Source: Couchioplanes caeruleus
GTDB lineage: Bacteria; Actinomycetota; Actinomycetes; Mycobacteriales; Micromonosporaceae
DNA: 64,000 nucleotides
Direction: 5' to 3'
NCBI RefSeq assembly: GCF_023499255.1
Contig: NZ_CP092183.1
Coordinates: 255,501-319,500 of the forward strand
Program-made: the position numbers and the translations under genes
Notes under the pieces: generated by a model
Databases searched by the model: none
The model's input: the letters and a program-made list of their open reading frames with translations, nothing else
What the model was told of the DNA's origin: nothing
Shown here: in pieces, positions 8,995 to 18,271 of the stretch
Position numbering within the stretch: position 1 is the stretch's first letter
Layout of the letters: each line of letters opens with the position of its first letter

Positions 8995-9190
8995 CACGCG
9001 ACGCCGAGCCCGGCGTTGCACCACGACGGGGCGAGCCGGGCGTTGCACCATGGCGGCGAGCTCGGCGCTGAACGCGAGGCCGCGCGCGGCGTTGCAGGAC
9101 GGCGCTGAGCTTGGCGTTGCAGGACGGCGCTGAGCTTGGCGCTGCACGTGGGGTCGCGCTCGGCGTGGCACCACGGCGCCGGGCCGGACG
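8995..9190. repeat. Degenerate 25-bp tandem array upstream of dnaB
   Basis: Two identical adjacent copies of a 25-bp unit beginning GGCGTTGCAGGACGGCGCTG start at 9088 and 9113, and a third begins at 9138. Diverged copies (GGCGTTGCACCACGACGGGG and similar) extend back to about 8995 and forward to about 9190. It ends just before the dnaB Shine-Dalgarno. The rest of the 8614-9216 gap holds the DnaA-box array and no gene. Confidence 0.75.
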
Positions 9191-9216
9191 CTGCACACGA
9201 GGAGGGGGAGGTCGGA

Positions 9217-10659
9217 GTGTCGATCACCGATGACGCACGGCCGGAGTCCCGGCAGCAGTCGCCCGGCGGCGGGCGACCGGCCGGTGGCGGGCGCCCTCCC
9301 GGTGGTGGCGGACCCCCGGCCGACGGCGGCTTCGACAAGACGCCGCCACAGGACATCGCCGCCGAGCAGAGCGTGCTCGGCGGCATGCTGCTGTCCAAGG
9401 ACGCCATCGCCGACGTCGTGGAGATCCTGAAGACCCACGACTTCTACCGTCCGGTGCACGCGACGATCTTCGAGATCATCCTCGACCTGTACGGGCGCGG
9501 AGAGCCGGCCGACGGCGTCACGGTCGCGGCGGCGCTGGCCGACTCCGGTGACCTGCAGCGCATCGGCGGGGTGCCGTATCTGCACACCCTCATCGAGAGC
9601 GTGCCCACCGCGGCCAACGCCGCGTACTACGCGCGGATCGTCTCCGAGCGGGCCGTGCTGCGCCGGCTGGTCGAGGCGGGCACGAAGATCGTGCAGCTCG
9701 GGTACGGCGCGAACGGCCACGGCGGCCGGGACGTGGACGACATCGTCGACCTGGCTCAGCAGGCCATCTACGACGTCACCGAGAACCGGGTCAGCGAGGA
9801 CTTCGCCACGCTGGGCGACATGCTGCAGCCGACCCTCGACGAGATCGAGGCCGTCGGCGCGTCGGGCGGCATGATGACCGGCGTACCCACCGGCTTCGCC
9901 GACCTGGACCGGCTCCTCAACGGCCTGCACCCCGGCCAGCTGATCATCGTGGCTGGGCGTCCCGGTCTCGGCAAGTCGACCGTGAGCATGGACTTCGCCC
10001 GCAACGCGGCGATCCGGTCCAACTGCGCCAGCGCCATCTTCTCCCTCGAAATGAGCAAGATCGAGATGGTGATGCGTCTGCTCTCCGCGGAGGCGCGCGT
10101 ACCGCTGCACTCGCTGCGCTCCGGTCAGCTCTCCGATGACGACTGGACCAAGCTCGCCCGCCGGATGGGCGAGATCAGTGAGGCGCCGATCTTCGTCGAC
10201 GACACCCCGAGCATGAACCTCATGGAGATCCGCGCGAAGGCCCGGCGCCTCAAACAGCGCCACAACCTCAAGCTCCTGGTGATCGACTACCTCCAGCTCA
10301 TGACGTCACCGAAGAAGACGGAGAGCCGCCAGCAGGAGGTCTCCGAGCTGTCCCGAGGCCTCAAGCTGCTGGCCAAGGAGATCGAGTGCCCGGTGATCGC
10401 GGTGAGCCAGCTGAACCGAGGCCCGGAGCAGCGTACGGACAAGCGCCCGCAGCTGTCCGACCTGCGTGAGTCAGGCTCGATCGAGCAGGACGCCGACGTG
10501 GTGCTGCTCCTGCACCGCGACGACTACTACGACAAGGAGTCGCCGCGGGCGGGCGAGGCGGACTTCATCGTGGCGAAGCACCGAAACGGCCCGACCGACA
10601 CGGTGACGGTGGCGGCGCAGCTTCACCTGTCCCGCTTCGTCGACATGGCGATCGTCTGA
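9217..10659 (+). CDS. dnaB: Replicative DNA helicase
   Basis: 480 residues. After a Gly/Pro-rich N-terminal extension (about 1-45) comes the DnaB N-domain (DIAAEQSVLGGMLLSKDAIA). The RecA-like helicase domain follows, with Walker A GRPGLGKST (about 247), IFSLEMSK, Walker B LLVIDYLQLM (about 353), SQLNRGPEQR and SDLRESGSIEQDADVV. It unwinds DNA ahead of the replisome. The GTG at 9217 has GGAGGGGGAG six nt upstream. It is not in the rplI operon: a large divergent gene and a repeat-rich gap intervene. Confidence 0.97.
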   Translation: MSITDDARPESRQQSPGGGRPAGGGRPPGGGGPPADGGFDKTPPQDIAAEQSVLGGMLLSKDAIADVVEILKTHDFYRPVHATIFEIILDLYGRGEPADGVTVAAALADSGDLQRIGGVPYLHTLIESVPTAANAAYYARIVSERAVLRRLVEAGTKIVQLGYGANGHGGRDVDDIVDLAQQAIYDVTENRVSEDFATLGDMLQPTLDEIEAVGASGGMMTGVPTGFADLDRLLNGLHPGQLIIVAGRPGLGKSTVSMDFARNAAIRSNCASAIFSLEMSKIEMVMRLLSAEARVPLHSLRSGQLSDDDWTKLARRMGEISEAPIFVDDTPSMNLMEIRAKARRLKQRHNLKLLVIDYLQLMTSPKKTESRQQEVSELSRGLKLLAKEIECPVIAVSQLNRGPEQRTDKRPQLSDLRESGSIEQDADVVLLLHRDDYYDKESPRAGEADFIVAKHRNGPTDTVTVAAQLHLSRFVDMAIV

Positions 10660-10686
10660 CGAGGTCAGCCGTTCGGCTCGACCTCG
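10660..10686 (+). terminator. Hairpin terminator after dnaB
   Basis: The stem CGAGGTCAGCC (10660-10670) pairs with GGCTCGACCTCG (10675-10686), with one bulged base and a GTTC loop, immediately after the dnaB stop. No U-run. Confidence 0.6.
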
Positions 10687-10811
10687 GCGGGGAGCTGACG
10701 GCGGCCCGCCGGGCTCAGCCAACGGTTCCGATGCCCAAGACGGCATCACACTCCGAGGTGCCCGCGATGCGCGCACGGCCGTGTCGCCGGCGCGCACCGC
10801 GGAGCGACACC

Positions 10812-11234
10812 TCAGTCGAAGAGCTCGCCCAGGAAGCTCTTCCGACGCCGGTAGTGCCCGTGATATCCGCCGTGCCCGTGCCGGTAGTGGCCGTGGTAGC
10901 CGCCGCCGTGGCCGTACTGCGGGGCTCCGTACGCGGCCGCGGCCGGCGGGTAGGCGGGCTGGCCGTATCCCGGCTGCGGCGGGGGCGGCGCGGCGTAGCC
11001 ACCACCCGGGGGCGGCGGGGGCGGCGGGGCGTACCCGCCGGGGGCCTGCGCCGGGCGCGGGGGCGTCGCCGGGGCCGCCTGACGGCTGTTCCAGTTGGCC
11101 TCTGCCTCGAAGAGCTTCTCCAGCTCACCGCGGTCCAGGAAGATTCCGCGGCACTCGGTGCACTGGTCGACCGTGACGCCGCTGCGCTCGTACACCCGCA
11201 TCTCGCCGTGGCACTTGGGACAGGTCATCTGCAT
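10812..11234 (-). CDS. TFIIB-type zinc-ribbon protein
   Basis: 140 residues. The N-terminus MQMTCPKCHGEMRVYER with QCTECRGIFLDRGELEKLFE forms a CxxC-CxxC zinc ribbon of the zf-TFIIB family. It is followed by a Pro/Gly/Tyr-rich tail (GYAPPPPPPPGGG) and a His/Gly/Tyr-rich end that may bind metal or be disordered. The ATG at 11234 lacks a Shine-Dalgarno but has TACCGT ending 7 nt upstream, suggesting a leaderless mRNA. Function unknown. Confidence 0.85.
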   Translation of the reverse strand: MQMTCPKCHGEMRVYERSGVTVDQCTECRGIFLDRGELEKLFEAEANWNSRQAAPATPPRPAQAPGGYAPPPPPPPGGGYAAPPPPQPGYGQPAYPPAAAAYGAPQYGHGGGYHGHYRHGHGGYHGHYRRRKSFLGELFD

Positions 11235-11241
11235 GTCACAA

Positions 11242-11247
11242 ACGGTA
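11242..11247 (-). promoter_or_regulatory. Leaderless-type -10 element (zinc-ribbon gene)
   Basis: TACCGT ends 7 nt before the ATG at 11234, and no Shine-Dalgarno is present. Confidence 0.5.
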
Positions 11248-11257
11248 CAAGCCCGGG

Positions 11258-12532
11258 TCACGGCGTGGTGCGCTCGTAGCTGTGGGTCTGCTGAGGACCC
11301 GCGGGTCGCAGCGCCGGGGACCACACCAGCAACGCCAGCGGGTACAGCAGATAGCCGAACCGGGTGGTCGGCATGAGCAGGATCGCGGCGAGCAGGCCGT
11401 ACCCGCAGAAGAGCGCGGCGGTCGCGGCCGTGCGCGGCGGACGGCGGACGAGCAGCACCGCGATCGCCAGAGCGGCCGCCACCAGCAGGGCCGCCGCGAC
11501 GTAGCGGCCGCCCGGAACCGCCTGGGTGATCAGATAGCCGGGGAACGGGGACTGGGCCGGGCTGGTGACGAGGCCGTGCCCGAGCGGGAAGCGGATCACG
11601 TTCTCGGCGAAGGCGTCGCTGTCGACGGCGGCGGGAAGCAGGGCGATGAGGGGTACGCCGAGAGCGAGAGGCGCGAAGCGGCGCAGGTTGCCCGAGGTGT
11701 ACGCCAGCACCAGCAGCACGGCCAGCACCGGCAGGGCGAAGAGCTTGAGCGCCGCGGCCACCCCGATGGCCAGGCCGGCGGCGGTGAACCGGCCGGACGC
11801 GCAGCACGCCAGCGCCAGCAGGGACAGGGCCAGCACGGGCAGGTCGTCTCCACCCGTGGCCAGCGTCAGGGCGCAGATGGGGAACACGGTGGCGAACTGG
11901 ACCGCCCGTACCGGATGGGAGCGCAGCAGGCGGACGGCCGCGACCAGCGCACCGGCCGTGACCAGCGCGAACCAGACCCGCGCGTCCGTCCACCAGACGT
12001 CGCCGAAGGCGGCGCGGGGCAGACCGAAAACGGCCATTCCCGGCTGGTACGGGGCATAGCCCAGCAACTGCTCCCCCGGCGGCAGCGCGCTGATCGCCTC
12101 CGGCCCGAGATAGGGCGTTCCGGTGTCGGCGAGCCGCTGGCCCATGTGCTCGACCACGAGCACTTCCTCCTGGGCCCGGTCGGCGCGCCCGCCCGCACGC
12201 TGCACCGCCTGCATGACGAGCGGCAGCAGCGCGACACCGGCCCATGCCACCCACGTCAGAGTCATCCGGTGGGCCGGCCGGCGCAGGAGCAGCTGAGCAC
12301 CGGCCACGAGGCACGCGGCGAGGTAGGTCCACGCGGCGACCGCACCCCACGCACGGTGCGGCAGGAGGGTGGAGGTAAGTGCGGTGACCAGGGCGAAGGC
12401 GGCCGAGAGCCCGTAGAGCGCCACGTCCGCGACCAGGCCGCCGGCGGCCCGGTCGAGCCGCGCCACGGGGCCGGCCCGCCGCGGGGTGTCCGGACCGTCC
12501 CCGGCCCGGGTGGTCTGCGCCGGCAACCTCAC
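11258..12532 (-). CDS. Polytopic membrane glycosyltransferase-like protein (GT87/DUF2029 type)
   Basis: 424 residues with about ten hydrophobic helices, for example GLVADVALYGLSAAFALVTAL and LALGVPLIALLPAAV. Extracytoplasmic loops and a lipid-linked-sugar-transferase layout resemble polyprenyl-phosphate-mannose-dependent enzymes; the segment GPEAISALPPGEQLLGYAPY sits in the first large loop. The GTG start at 12532 overlaps the stop of the upstream GGDEF/EAL gene (GTGA), implying translational coupling. No Shine-Dalgarno is close by, so the exact start is uncertain. The substrate cannot be read from the sequence. Confidence 0.65.
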   Translation of the reverse strand: MRLPAQTTRAGDGPDTPRRAGPVARLDRAAGGLVADVALYGLSAAFALVTALTSTLLPHRAWGAVAAWTYLAACLVAGAQLLLRRPAHRMTLTWVAWAGVALLPLVMQAVQRAGGRADRAQEEVLVVEHMGQRLADTGTPYLGPEAISALPPGEQLLGYAPYQPGMAVFGLPRAAFGDVWWTDARVWFALVTAGALVAAVRLLRSHPVRAVQFATVFPICALTLATGGDDLPVLALSLLALACCASGRFTAAGLAIGVAAALKLFALPVLAVLLVLAYTSGNLRRFAPLALGVPLIALLPAAVDSDAFAENVIRFPLGHGLVTSPAQSPFPGYLITQAVPGGRYVAAALLVAAALAIAVLLVRRPPRTAATAALFCGYGLLAAILLMPTTRFGYLLYPLALLVWSPALRPAGPQQTHSYERTTP

Positions 12533-15144
12533 GCGGGCAAGTGTGGCAGAGACCTTCTCGGTGGCCGGCGACGTGGCATGCGGACGACCGAACCGGTGGT
12601 GTGCAGCGGCTCGGCGAGCGCCCCGGGCCGGCCGCCGGAGCCGCGCTGCAGGGCGGCCAGGAAGCGTGCCGCCGCCATCGGGCGCGCGAAGAGGTGGCCC
12701 TGGCCGGCGACGCAGCCGATCTCCCAGAGAGCGTGCCGCTGCGGCTCGCTCTCGACGCCCTCCGCGATGACGGTGAGGTGCAGGCTGCGGGCAAGGTCGA
12801 CCGTCGAGCGGATGACCGCGGCGGCCTCCGCAGACGTCTCCACCGCCACCACCAGATCGCGATCGATCTTGAGTTGGTGCACCGGGATGCGGGACAGCAC
12901 GGGCAGCGACGACACGCCGGTGCCGAAGTCGTCGAGGACCAGCTTCACGCCGGCGTCGCGCAGCTCGCGCAGCGCGCGGTCGACGACTTCGAGCTGGCTG
13001 AGCGTCAGGGACTCGGCCAGCTCGAGCACGAGCCGGTCGGGCGGTACGCCGAGCGCCGCGAGCCGGTCGAGGACGCCGGCCGGGAAGGTGGGGTCGAGCA
13101 GGCTCCGCGGCGACACGTTGACGGCGACGGAGAGGTCGAAGCCCGCCTCGCGCCACGTACCGACCGCGGTCAGGGACTTCTCCAGGACGGCGTCGGCGAA
13201 GGCGGGCAGGTGGCCGGAACGTTCGACGGTCTCGAGGAACTGCAGCGGGGTGAGGTCGGTGTGCTGGGGGTGGTGCCAGCGGGCGATGGCCTCGGCGGAG
13301 ACCACCTCGCCGCTGCTGAGATCGGCGATCGGCTGGAAGTCGACGACGAACTCGCGCCGGGTCACCGCCCGGGTCAGCTCGCCGCCGAGCACGAGCCGGC
13401 CGATGTCCGCGGTGTCGCGGGAGTGCGCGTACGTCGCCGTGCGGCGGCCACCGCGTTTCGCCTCGTACATGGCCACGTCGGCGCGGCGCATCAGCTCCTG
13501 GACGCCGCCGCTGCCGGGCGCCAGCGCGATACCGCCGGCGGCCTCGACGGTGAGCTGCATGCCGTCGACCTCTATCGGCGGCTCGAGGGAGGCGAGCAGG
13601 TCCGTGGCCCGGTGGGTGGCGACCGCCGGGGCCGGCAGGCCGGTGAGCAGCACGGCGAACTCGTCGCCGCCGAGCCGGGCCACCAGGTCGCCGGGACGGG
13701 CGGCGTTCTCCAGCCGGTGCGCGACCTCGCGGAGCACGTCGTCGCCCGCGGTGTGGCCGAGGGTGTCGTTGACCTCTTTGAAGTGGTTGAGGTCGATCAG
13801 CAGCATCGCGAACATGCCGTCGGCTGTGCGCCGGCCGAAGGTGCGGGTGGCCTGGTCGAGCAGCTCACGACGGTTGGCCAGCCCGGTCAGCGGATCGTGG
13901 GAGGCGGCGTACGCGTTCTCGGCGTTGATCCGCTTGAGCTCGGCGTACGCCCGCGCGTTGCCGATCGCGGTGCTCAGCGAGGAGGCGAAGGTCTGCAGCT
14001 TGTACTGTTCGGACTCGTTGAGCTTCACGGGCTTGCGGAACCGCAGCCGGAGAACCCCGAAGCGGCCGTCCGGGTTGTCCAGTCCGGCCTCGATCGTCCA
14101 GCTCTCGGCCTGCGGCGAATCGGCCAACGGCCCGTCGTAGCTCAGGCGTCCGGCGGAGCCGCGGACCAATCCCGGCTCGGCCACGTCATCAAGCTGGATC
14201 TCCGCCTCGTCGGCGGAGAAGAGGTCCGGTGCGAGGGTGACCGCGGCGTGCAGGACGGAGGTCAGATCGGTGACGTTCAGCCGGTCGGTCGTGCTGGCGA
14301 GGCGGTGCCACGCCTCCTGGTCGGAGCGCTGGCGAATCTTGTTCTTGGCGACCAGCTGCAGCGCGATCACCGTGGGCACCATGGTCATGATCAGCAGTGG
14401 CTCCTGCGTGATGACCAGGAAGGTGAGCAAGGCCAGGACGACGTTGACGACCCGGATACGGACGGCCACGTCCAGGTTCTGACGGGCGACCTGGCGCCAC
14501 GGCGTACGCGTCGCGAGGGCCATCACCGTCTTGCCCAGCAGATCGTCCACGACGGCGTAAGCGACCGCCGCCGCCGTCAGGCCGAGGATGAGCACCGGGA
14601 GCGAACCCACCCGGATGTCGAGGTCCGGTGCGGGGCGCACCCCGATGAAGAAGGCGACCGAAGCGGCGGCCGTGGCGGCGACGACGTCCTTCGCCACGTT
14701 GTACACGATTTTGATCGGCTGCTTGATGACCATCTTGGACGCCAGCACACCGAGCGCCGTGCTGATGACCACCCAGGGCAGGGGCACGGTCGCGATGGCC
14801 AGCAGGATGGAGGCCGAGGTCGCCGCGAAGACCCGGCTTTCGGAGCGGATACGCAGCTTGATGAGGGGGCCGCTGGCGAAGCCGATGATGACCGTCAGCG
14901 CGGCGAGGAACAGGAGCTTGCCCGCTGGGACACCGGTCGCGGAGGTCACGGAGGTGGTGAGGCAACCGAGCCCCACCAACGCGACTAGACCGACATACAG
15001 CTCAAGCCGCTTGTCGGTCCTCGCGTCGTTCACCGCGGGCTCCCCATGTCCCCATGGTCCCTCGTTGCCCGCACTGTCTGTCAATGGCCCGTCGTCGGTC
15101 GGTAGCGATCCGACACCCGTGAAGTCAGCTCCAGTCGAAGTCAC
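12529..15144 (-). CDS. Membrane-bound GGDEF/EAL cyclic-di-GMP protein
   Basis: 871 residues. An N-terminal membrane domain has about eight helices (for example VGLVALVGLGCLTTSVTSAT and LLIMTMVPTVIALQLVAKNK). A GAF-like linker region follows (about 290-420). The GGDEF domain (RLGGDEFAVLL, about residue 492) has an RxxD inhibitory site RPGD five residues before GGDEF. The EAL domain carries EAI in place of EAL (about 618), then NVSPRSLL, ELAES, DDFGTG, KIDRD and AEGVES. Both catalytic motifs look intact, so it could make and break c-di-GMP. The GTG at 15144 is preceded by GAGG about 10 nt upstream; an ATG at 15183 is an alternative. Confidence 0.88.
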   Translation of the reverse strand: MTSTGADFTGVGSLPTDDGPLTDSAGNEGPWGHGEPAVNDARTDKRLELYVGLVALVGLGCLTTSVTSATGVPAGKLLFLAALTVIIGFASGPLIKLRIRSESRVFAATSASILLAIATVPLPWVVISTALGVLASKMVIKQPIKIVYNVAKDVVAATAAASVAFFIGVRPAPDLDIRVGSLPVLILGLTAAAVAYAVVDDLLGKTVMALATRTPWRQVARQNLDVAVRIRVVNVVLALLTFLVITQEPLLIMTMVPTVIALQLVAKNKIRQRSDQEAWHRLASTTDRLNVTDLTSVLHAAVTLAPDLFSADEAEIQLDDVAEPGLVRGSAGRLSYDGPLADSPQAESWTIEAGLDNPDGRFGVLRLRFRKPVKLNESEQYKLQTFASSLSTAIGNARAYAELKRINAENAYAASHDPLTGLANRRELLDQATRTFGRRTADGMFAMLLIDLNHFKEVNDTLGHTAGDDVLREVAHRLENAARPGDLVARLGGDEFAVLLTGLPAPAVATHRATDLLASLEPPIEVDGMQLTVEAAGGIALAPGSGGVQELMRRADVAMYEAKRGGRRTATYAHSRDTADIGRLVLGGELTRAVTRREFVVDFQPIADLSSGEVVSAEAIARWHHPQHTDLTPLQFLETVERSGHLPAFADAVLEKSLTAVGTWREAGFDLSVAVNVSPRSLLDPTFPAGVLDRLAALGVPPDRLVLELAESLTLSQLEVVDRALRELRDAGVKLVLDDFGTGVSSLPVLSRIPVHQLKIDRDLVVAVETSAEAAAVIRSTVDLARSLHLTVIAEGVESEPQRHALWEIGCVAGQGHLFARPMAAARFLAALQRGSGGRPGALAEPLHTTGSVVRMPRRRPPRRSLPHLPA

Positions 15145-15586
15145 GCATCTCGCACCTCGCTTTTCGTGAATGGAGTCGTTCATTACTTCCCAAGCCGGCG
15201 ATCTAATCGACTTGACTGCCGCCGGTTCCGTTCTCTGGCACGAGGTTAGGAAAAGAACGCCGGCAACGGAAGAATGATTTGTCGCTCGTTTCACAAAATG
15301 CGAGCATAACACCTTTTGTACCGAATCCGTGACCATGCAATGACGCTGTGCAGCGGCGATATGCCCCGTTCTGGTACTGATAAACAGTGGATCACCTGCT
15401 GCTACTCGCGCAGAGCGGGTTGAATGTACGACGACTCCGGTCGTCCGGACTAATCCGGTGGTCGGTGTACGGATCAATTCGTCGCGTAGAACGGATTGCG
15501 TCTTGAAATCGCTACGGAAAGTGGAGGGATGCTGACTATCCGCCATTGCCGGGCGCGGCGAATTCCAAGACCATCGGGGCCGGCGA
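15145..15586. other. Divergent intergenic region, relatively AT-rich
   Basis: About 440 bp between the GGDEF/EAL gene (minus) and moaC (plus), visibly richer in A/T than its surroundings around 15240-15420. It presumably holds the promoter of the GGDEF/EAL gene. No convincing gene, repeat or RNA element was recognised. Confidence 0.5.
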
Positions 15587-15592
15587 TACCCT
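15587..15592 (+). promoter_or_regulatory. Leaderless-type -10 element (moaC)
   Basis: TACCCT ends 7 nt before the GTG at 15600. No Shine-Dalgarno precedes either that GTG or the ATG at 15618. Confidence 0.5.
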
Positions 15593-15599
15593 GGCCGAT

Positions 15600-16087
<488 letters not shown>

Positions 16088-16091
<4 letters not shown>

Positions 16092-16573
16092 TCCGCGCGC
16101 GGGTGATCGTCGCCTCCAACCGGGCCGCCGCCGGCGTGTACGAGGACACCAGCGGCCCCCTGCTCGTCGCCGGCCTGCGCGACCTCGGCTGCGAGGTGGA
16201 TCCCGCGCCGGTCGTGGTTCCCGACGGTGAGCCGGTCGCGGAGGCGCTGCGTACGGCCGTGGCCGACGGCGTGCACGTCGTGCTGACCAGCGGCGGCACC
16301 GGGGTCACGCCCACCGACCGCACACCCGAGGCGACCCGGCCGCTGCTCGACTTCGAGGTGCCCGGCATCGCGGAGGCGATCCGCGCGTACAGCCGGGACA
16401 AGGTGCCCGCCGCCGCGCTGTCCCGGGGCCTGGCCGGGGTGGCCGGTCGCACGCTGGTCGTCAACCTGCCCGGCTCCACCGGCGGCGCCCGGGACGGGCT
16501 CGCGGTCCTCGGCCCGATCCTCGTCCATACGGTGGAGCAGATCGGCGGCGGCGACCATAGGCTGCACGGGTGA
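16088..16573 (+). CDS. mogA: Molybdopterin adenylyltransferase (MogA/MoaB family)
   Basis: 161 residues. The MoCF-biosynthesis fold has the pterin/nucleotide-binding motifs TSGGTGVTPTDRTPEAT and LPGSTGGARDGL. It activates molybdopterin by adenylylation before molybdate insertion. The GTG start overlaps the moaC stop (GTGA at 16088-16091), and its own stop overlaps the moeA start in the same way, so the three are translationally coupled. MogA and MoaB cannot be told apart by inspection. Confidence 0.92.
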
Positions 16574-17808
16574 GCGCTGACAGCATGCCCGTCGACTGGG
16601 ACAAGGCCCGCAGCCTGGCGTACGAGGCCGGCCGGGCGGCCGCGGGGCCGATGGAGCAGGTGCCGCTGACCGGGGCGGACGGCCGTACGCTCGCCGAGCC
16701 CCTCGTCGCCGTCACCGATCTGCCGGCCTTCCCCACCTCGAGCATCGACGGCTGGGCGGTGCGCGGCGCCGGTCCCTGGCGGCCGGTGGGCCGGGTGCTG
16801 GCCGGCAACACCGCGGAGCCGCTCGCCGAGGACGGCACGTGCGTCGAGATCGCCACCGGCGCGATGGTCCCGGCCGGCACCGCGGCGGTGATCCGGGTCG
16901 AGGAATCGACGCGGGACGCGCAGGGCCTGGTCAGTGGCGCGCCCCGGCCGCAGCCGGAGTGGCGCCTGCCCGGCGACGAGGCGCGGCGTGGCGAGGAGCT
17001 GCTGCCGGCCGGGACGCCGGTCGACCCCGCTGTGCTCGGCATGGCCGCCACCTGCGGCTACGACACGATTCCCGTACGGCCCCAGCCGCGCGCCGCGCTG
17101 CTCGTCTTCGGCGACGAGCTGCTGACCAGCGGGCCACCGGGCGACGGGCGCGTCCGTGACTCGCTGAGCCCTCTCGTCCCGGCCTGGCTGCGCCGGTACG
17201 GGGCCGCCGTCGACCCCGCCGCCGTCCAGGGGCCGGTGCAGGACACCCTCGAGGCGCACGTCCAGGCGATCGAGCGGGGCCTTGCCATGGCGGACGTGGT
17301 CTGCACGACCGGCGGCACGATGCACGGGCCGGTCGACCACCTGCACCCCGCCCTGTCCCGCCTCAACGCCGAGTACGTGGTGAACACCGTGGCCGTCCGG
17401 CCGGGCTTCCCCATGCTGCTCGCACGCGTACCGGGACCGGGCGGCCCGAAGTTCCTCGCCGGGCTGCCGGGCAACCCGCAGTCCGCGGTCATCGCCCTGG
17501 TGTCGCTGGTGGCGCCGCTGCTGGCCGGCCTGCACGGGCGCGACCTGCCGGCGCTGCCCCGGGTCGAGCTGACCGCACCCGTGCCGGGCCGGGGCGGCTT
17601 CACCCACCTCGCCCTGGCCGCCCTGGACGCCGACGGGCGCCGGGCCACGCCGGCCGGCCACGTCGGCTCGTCGATGCTGCGCGGGCTCGCCCGGTCCCAC
17701 GGCTTCGTCGTCGTACGCCCCGCCGGCCATGCCGAAGCCGGAGGAGCCGCGGCCGGTGACCTCGTACCCTTCCTGCCCCTTCCGCTGTATTCCGGGGACC
17801 GCTCGTGA
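16570..17808 (+). CDS. moeA: Molybdopterin molybdotransferase
   Basis: 412 residues. Domains in MoeA order: N-terminal region with the FPTSSIDGWAVRG motif, the VEIATGAMVPAGTAAVIRVE segment, a MoCF domain (LLVFGDELL, VVCTTGGTMHG, LPGNPQSAVIALVSLVAPLL) and a C-terminal beta domain. It ligates molybdate to adenylylated molybdopterin. The usual TTGG(V/T)S.G.(Y/H)D loop is replaced by TTGGTMHGPVDHL, so the active-site loop is divergent and the protein is a MoeA-family variant. GTG start overlapping mogA. Confidence 0.88.
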   Translation: MSADSMPVDWDKARSLAYEAGRAAAGPMEQVPLTGADGRTLAEPLVAVTDLPAFPTSSIDGWAVRGAGPWRPVGRVLAGNTAEPLAEDGTCVEIATGAMVPAGTAAVIRVEESTRDAQGLVSGAPRPQPEWRLPGDEARRGEELLPAGTPVDPAVLGMAATCGYDTIPVRPQPRAALLVFGDELLTSGPPGDGRVRDSLSPLVPAWLRRYGAAVDPAAVQGPVQDTLEAHVQAIERGLAMADVVCTTGGTMHGPVDHLHPALSRLNAEYVVNTVAVRPGFPMLLARVPGPGGPKFLAGLPGNPQSAVIALVSLVAPLLAGLHGRDLPALPRVELTAPVPGRGGFTHLALAALDADGRRATPAGHVGSSMLRGLARSHGFVVVRPAGHAEAGGAAAGDLVPFLPLPLYSGDRS

Positions 17809-17849
17809 CCGAGAGCGCCCATCGTTTGTTCATCGGAGAGCGACCATGA
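17805..17849 (+). CDS. Candidate 14-codon linking ORF between moeA and moaE
   Basis: GTG ACC GAG AGC GCC starts inside the moeA stop (GTGA) and ends in a TGA that overlaps the moaE ATG (ATGA). Its first codons (V-T-E-S-A) nearly repeat the moaE start (M-T-E-S-V). TGACCGAGAGCG occurs at both places, about 40 bp apart, suggesting a local duplication of the moaE start region. It could carry ribosomes from moeA to moaE. Whether the peptide itself matters is unknown. Confidence 0.3.
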   Translation: MTESAHRLFIGERP

Positions 17850-18271
17850 CCGAGAGCGTCCGTATCGCCGAGGTGGGCGACGTCGCCCTGGACCTCGCCG
17901 CGCACGAGAAGGCGGTCGCCGACCCGCGCGCCGGGGCGGTCGTGTCGTTCCAGGGCGTCGTCCGCGACCACGACGGCGGCCGGGGCGTCACGCTGCTGGA
18001 GTACGAGGGTCACCCGACCGCGGCCGCGGTGATCCGGGAGGTGGCCGAGGAGATCGCCGCCGACCCGGACGTGTACGCGGTGGCCGTCTCGCACCGCGTC
18101 GGCACCCTGCAGATCGGCGACGTGGCCCTGGTCGCCGCGGTCAGCACCGCGCACCGGGCGGCGGCGTTCGCGGCGTGCGCGCGGCTGGTCGACGAGGCCA
18201 AGGCCCGGCTGCCGATCTGGAAGCGCCAGGTCTTCACCGACGGCGCCGAGGAATGGGTCAACTGCCCCTGA
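17846..18271 (+). CDS. moaE: Molybdopterin synthase catalytic subunit
   Basis: 141 residues. The MoaE signature runs GAVVSFQGVVRDHDGGR, LEYEGHPTAA, VSHRVGTLQIGDVALVAAVS, HRAAAFAACARLVDEAK and the conserved Lys region PIWKRQVFTDG. It transfers sulfur from thiocarboxylated MoaD to cPMP; moaD lies about 10 kb away at 28443. ATG at 17846 with GGAGAG upstream. The 3' end overlaps the convergent gene at 18258 by 14 bp. Confidence 0.95.
   Translation: MTESVRIAEVGDVALDLAAHEKAVADPRAGAVVSFQGVVRDHDGGRGVTLLEYEGHPTAAAVIREVAEEIAADPDVYAVAVSHRVGTLQIGDVALVAAVSTAHRAAAFAACARLVDEAKARLPIWKRQVFTDGAEEWVNCP

Noticed and set aside
8614..9216. Chromosomal origin of replication
   Set aside because: The DnaA-like boxes are present, but there is no AT-rich unwinding region and neither dnaA nor dnaN flanks the gap. 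A regulatory or titration site fits better.
11282..14140. A 952-codon open frame on the plus strand
   Set aside because: Antisense to the membrane glycosyltransferase and GGDEF/EAL genes, which carry clear motifs; no start signal or domain of its own.
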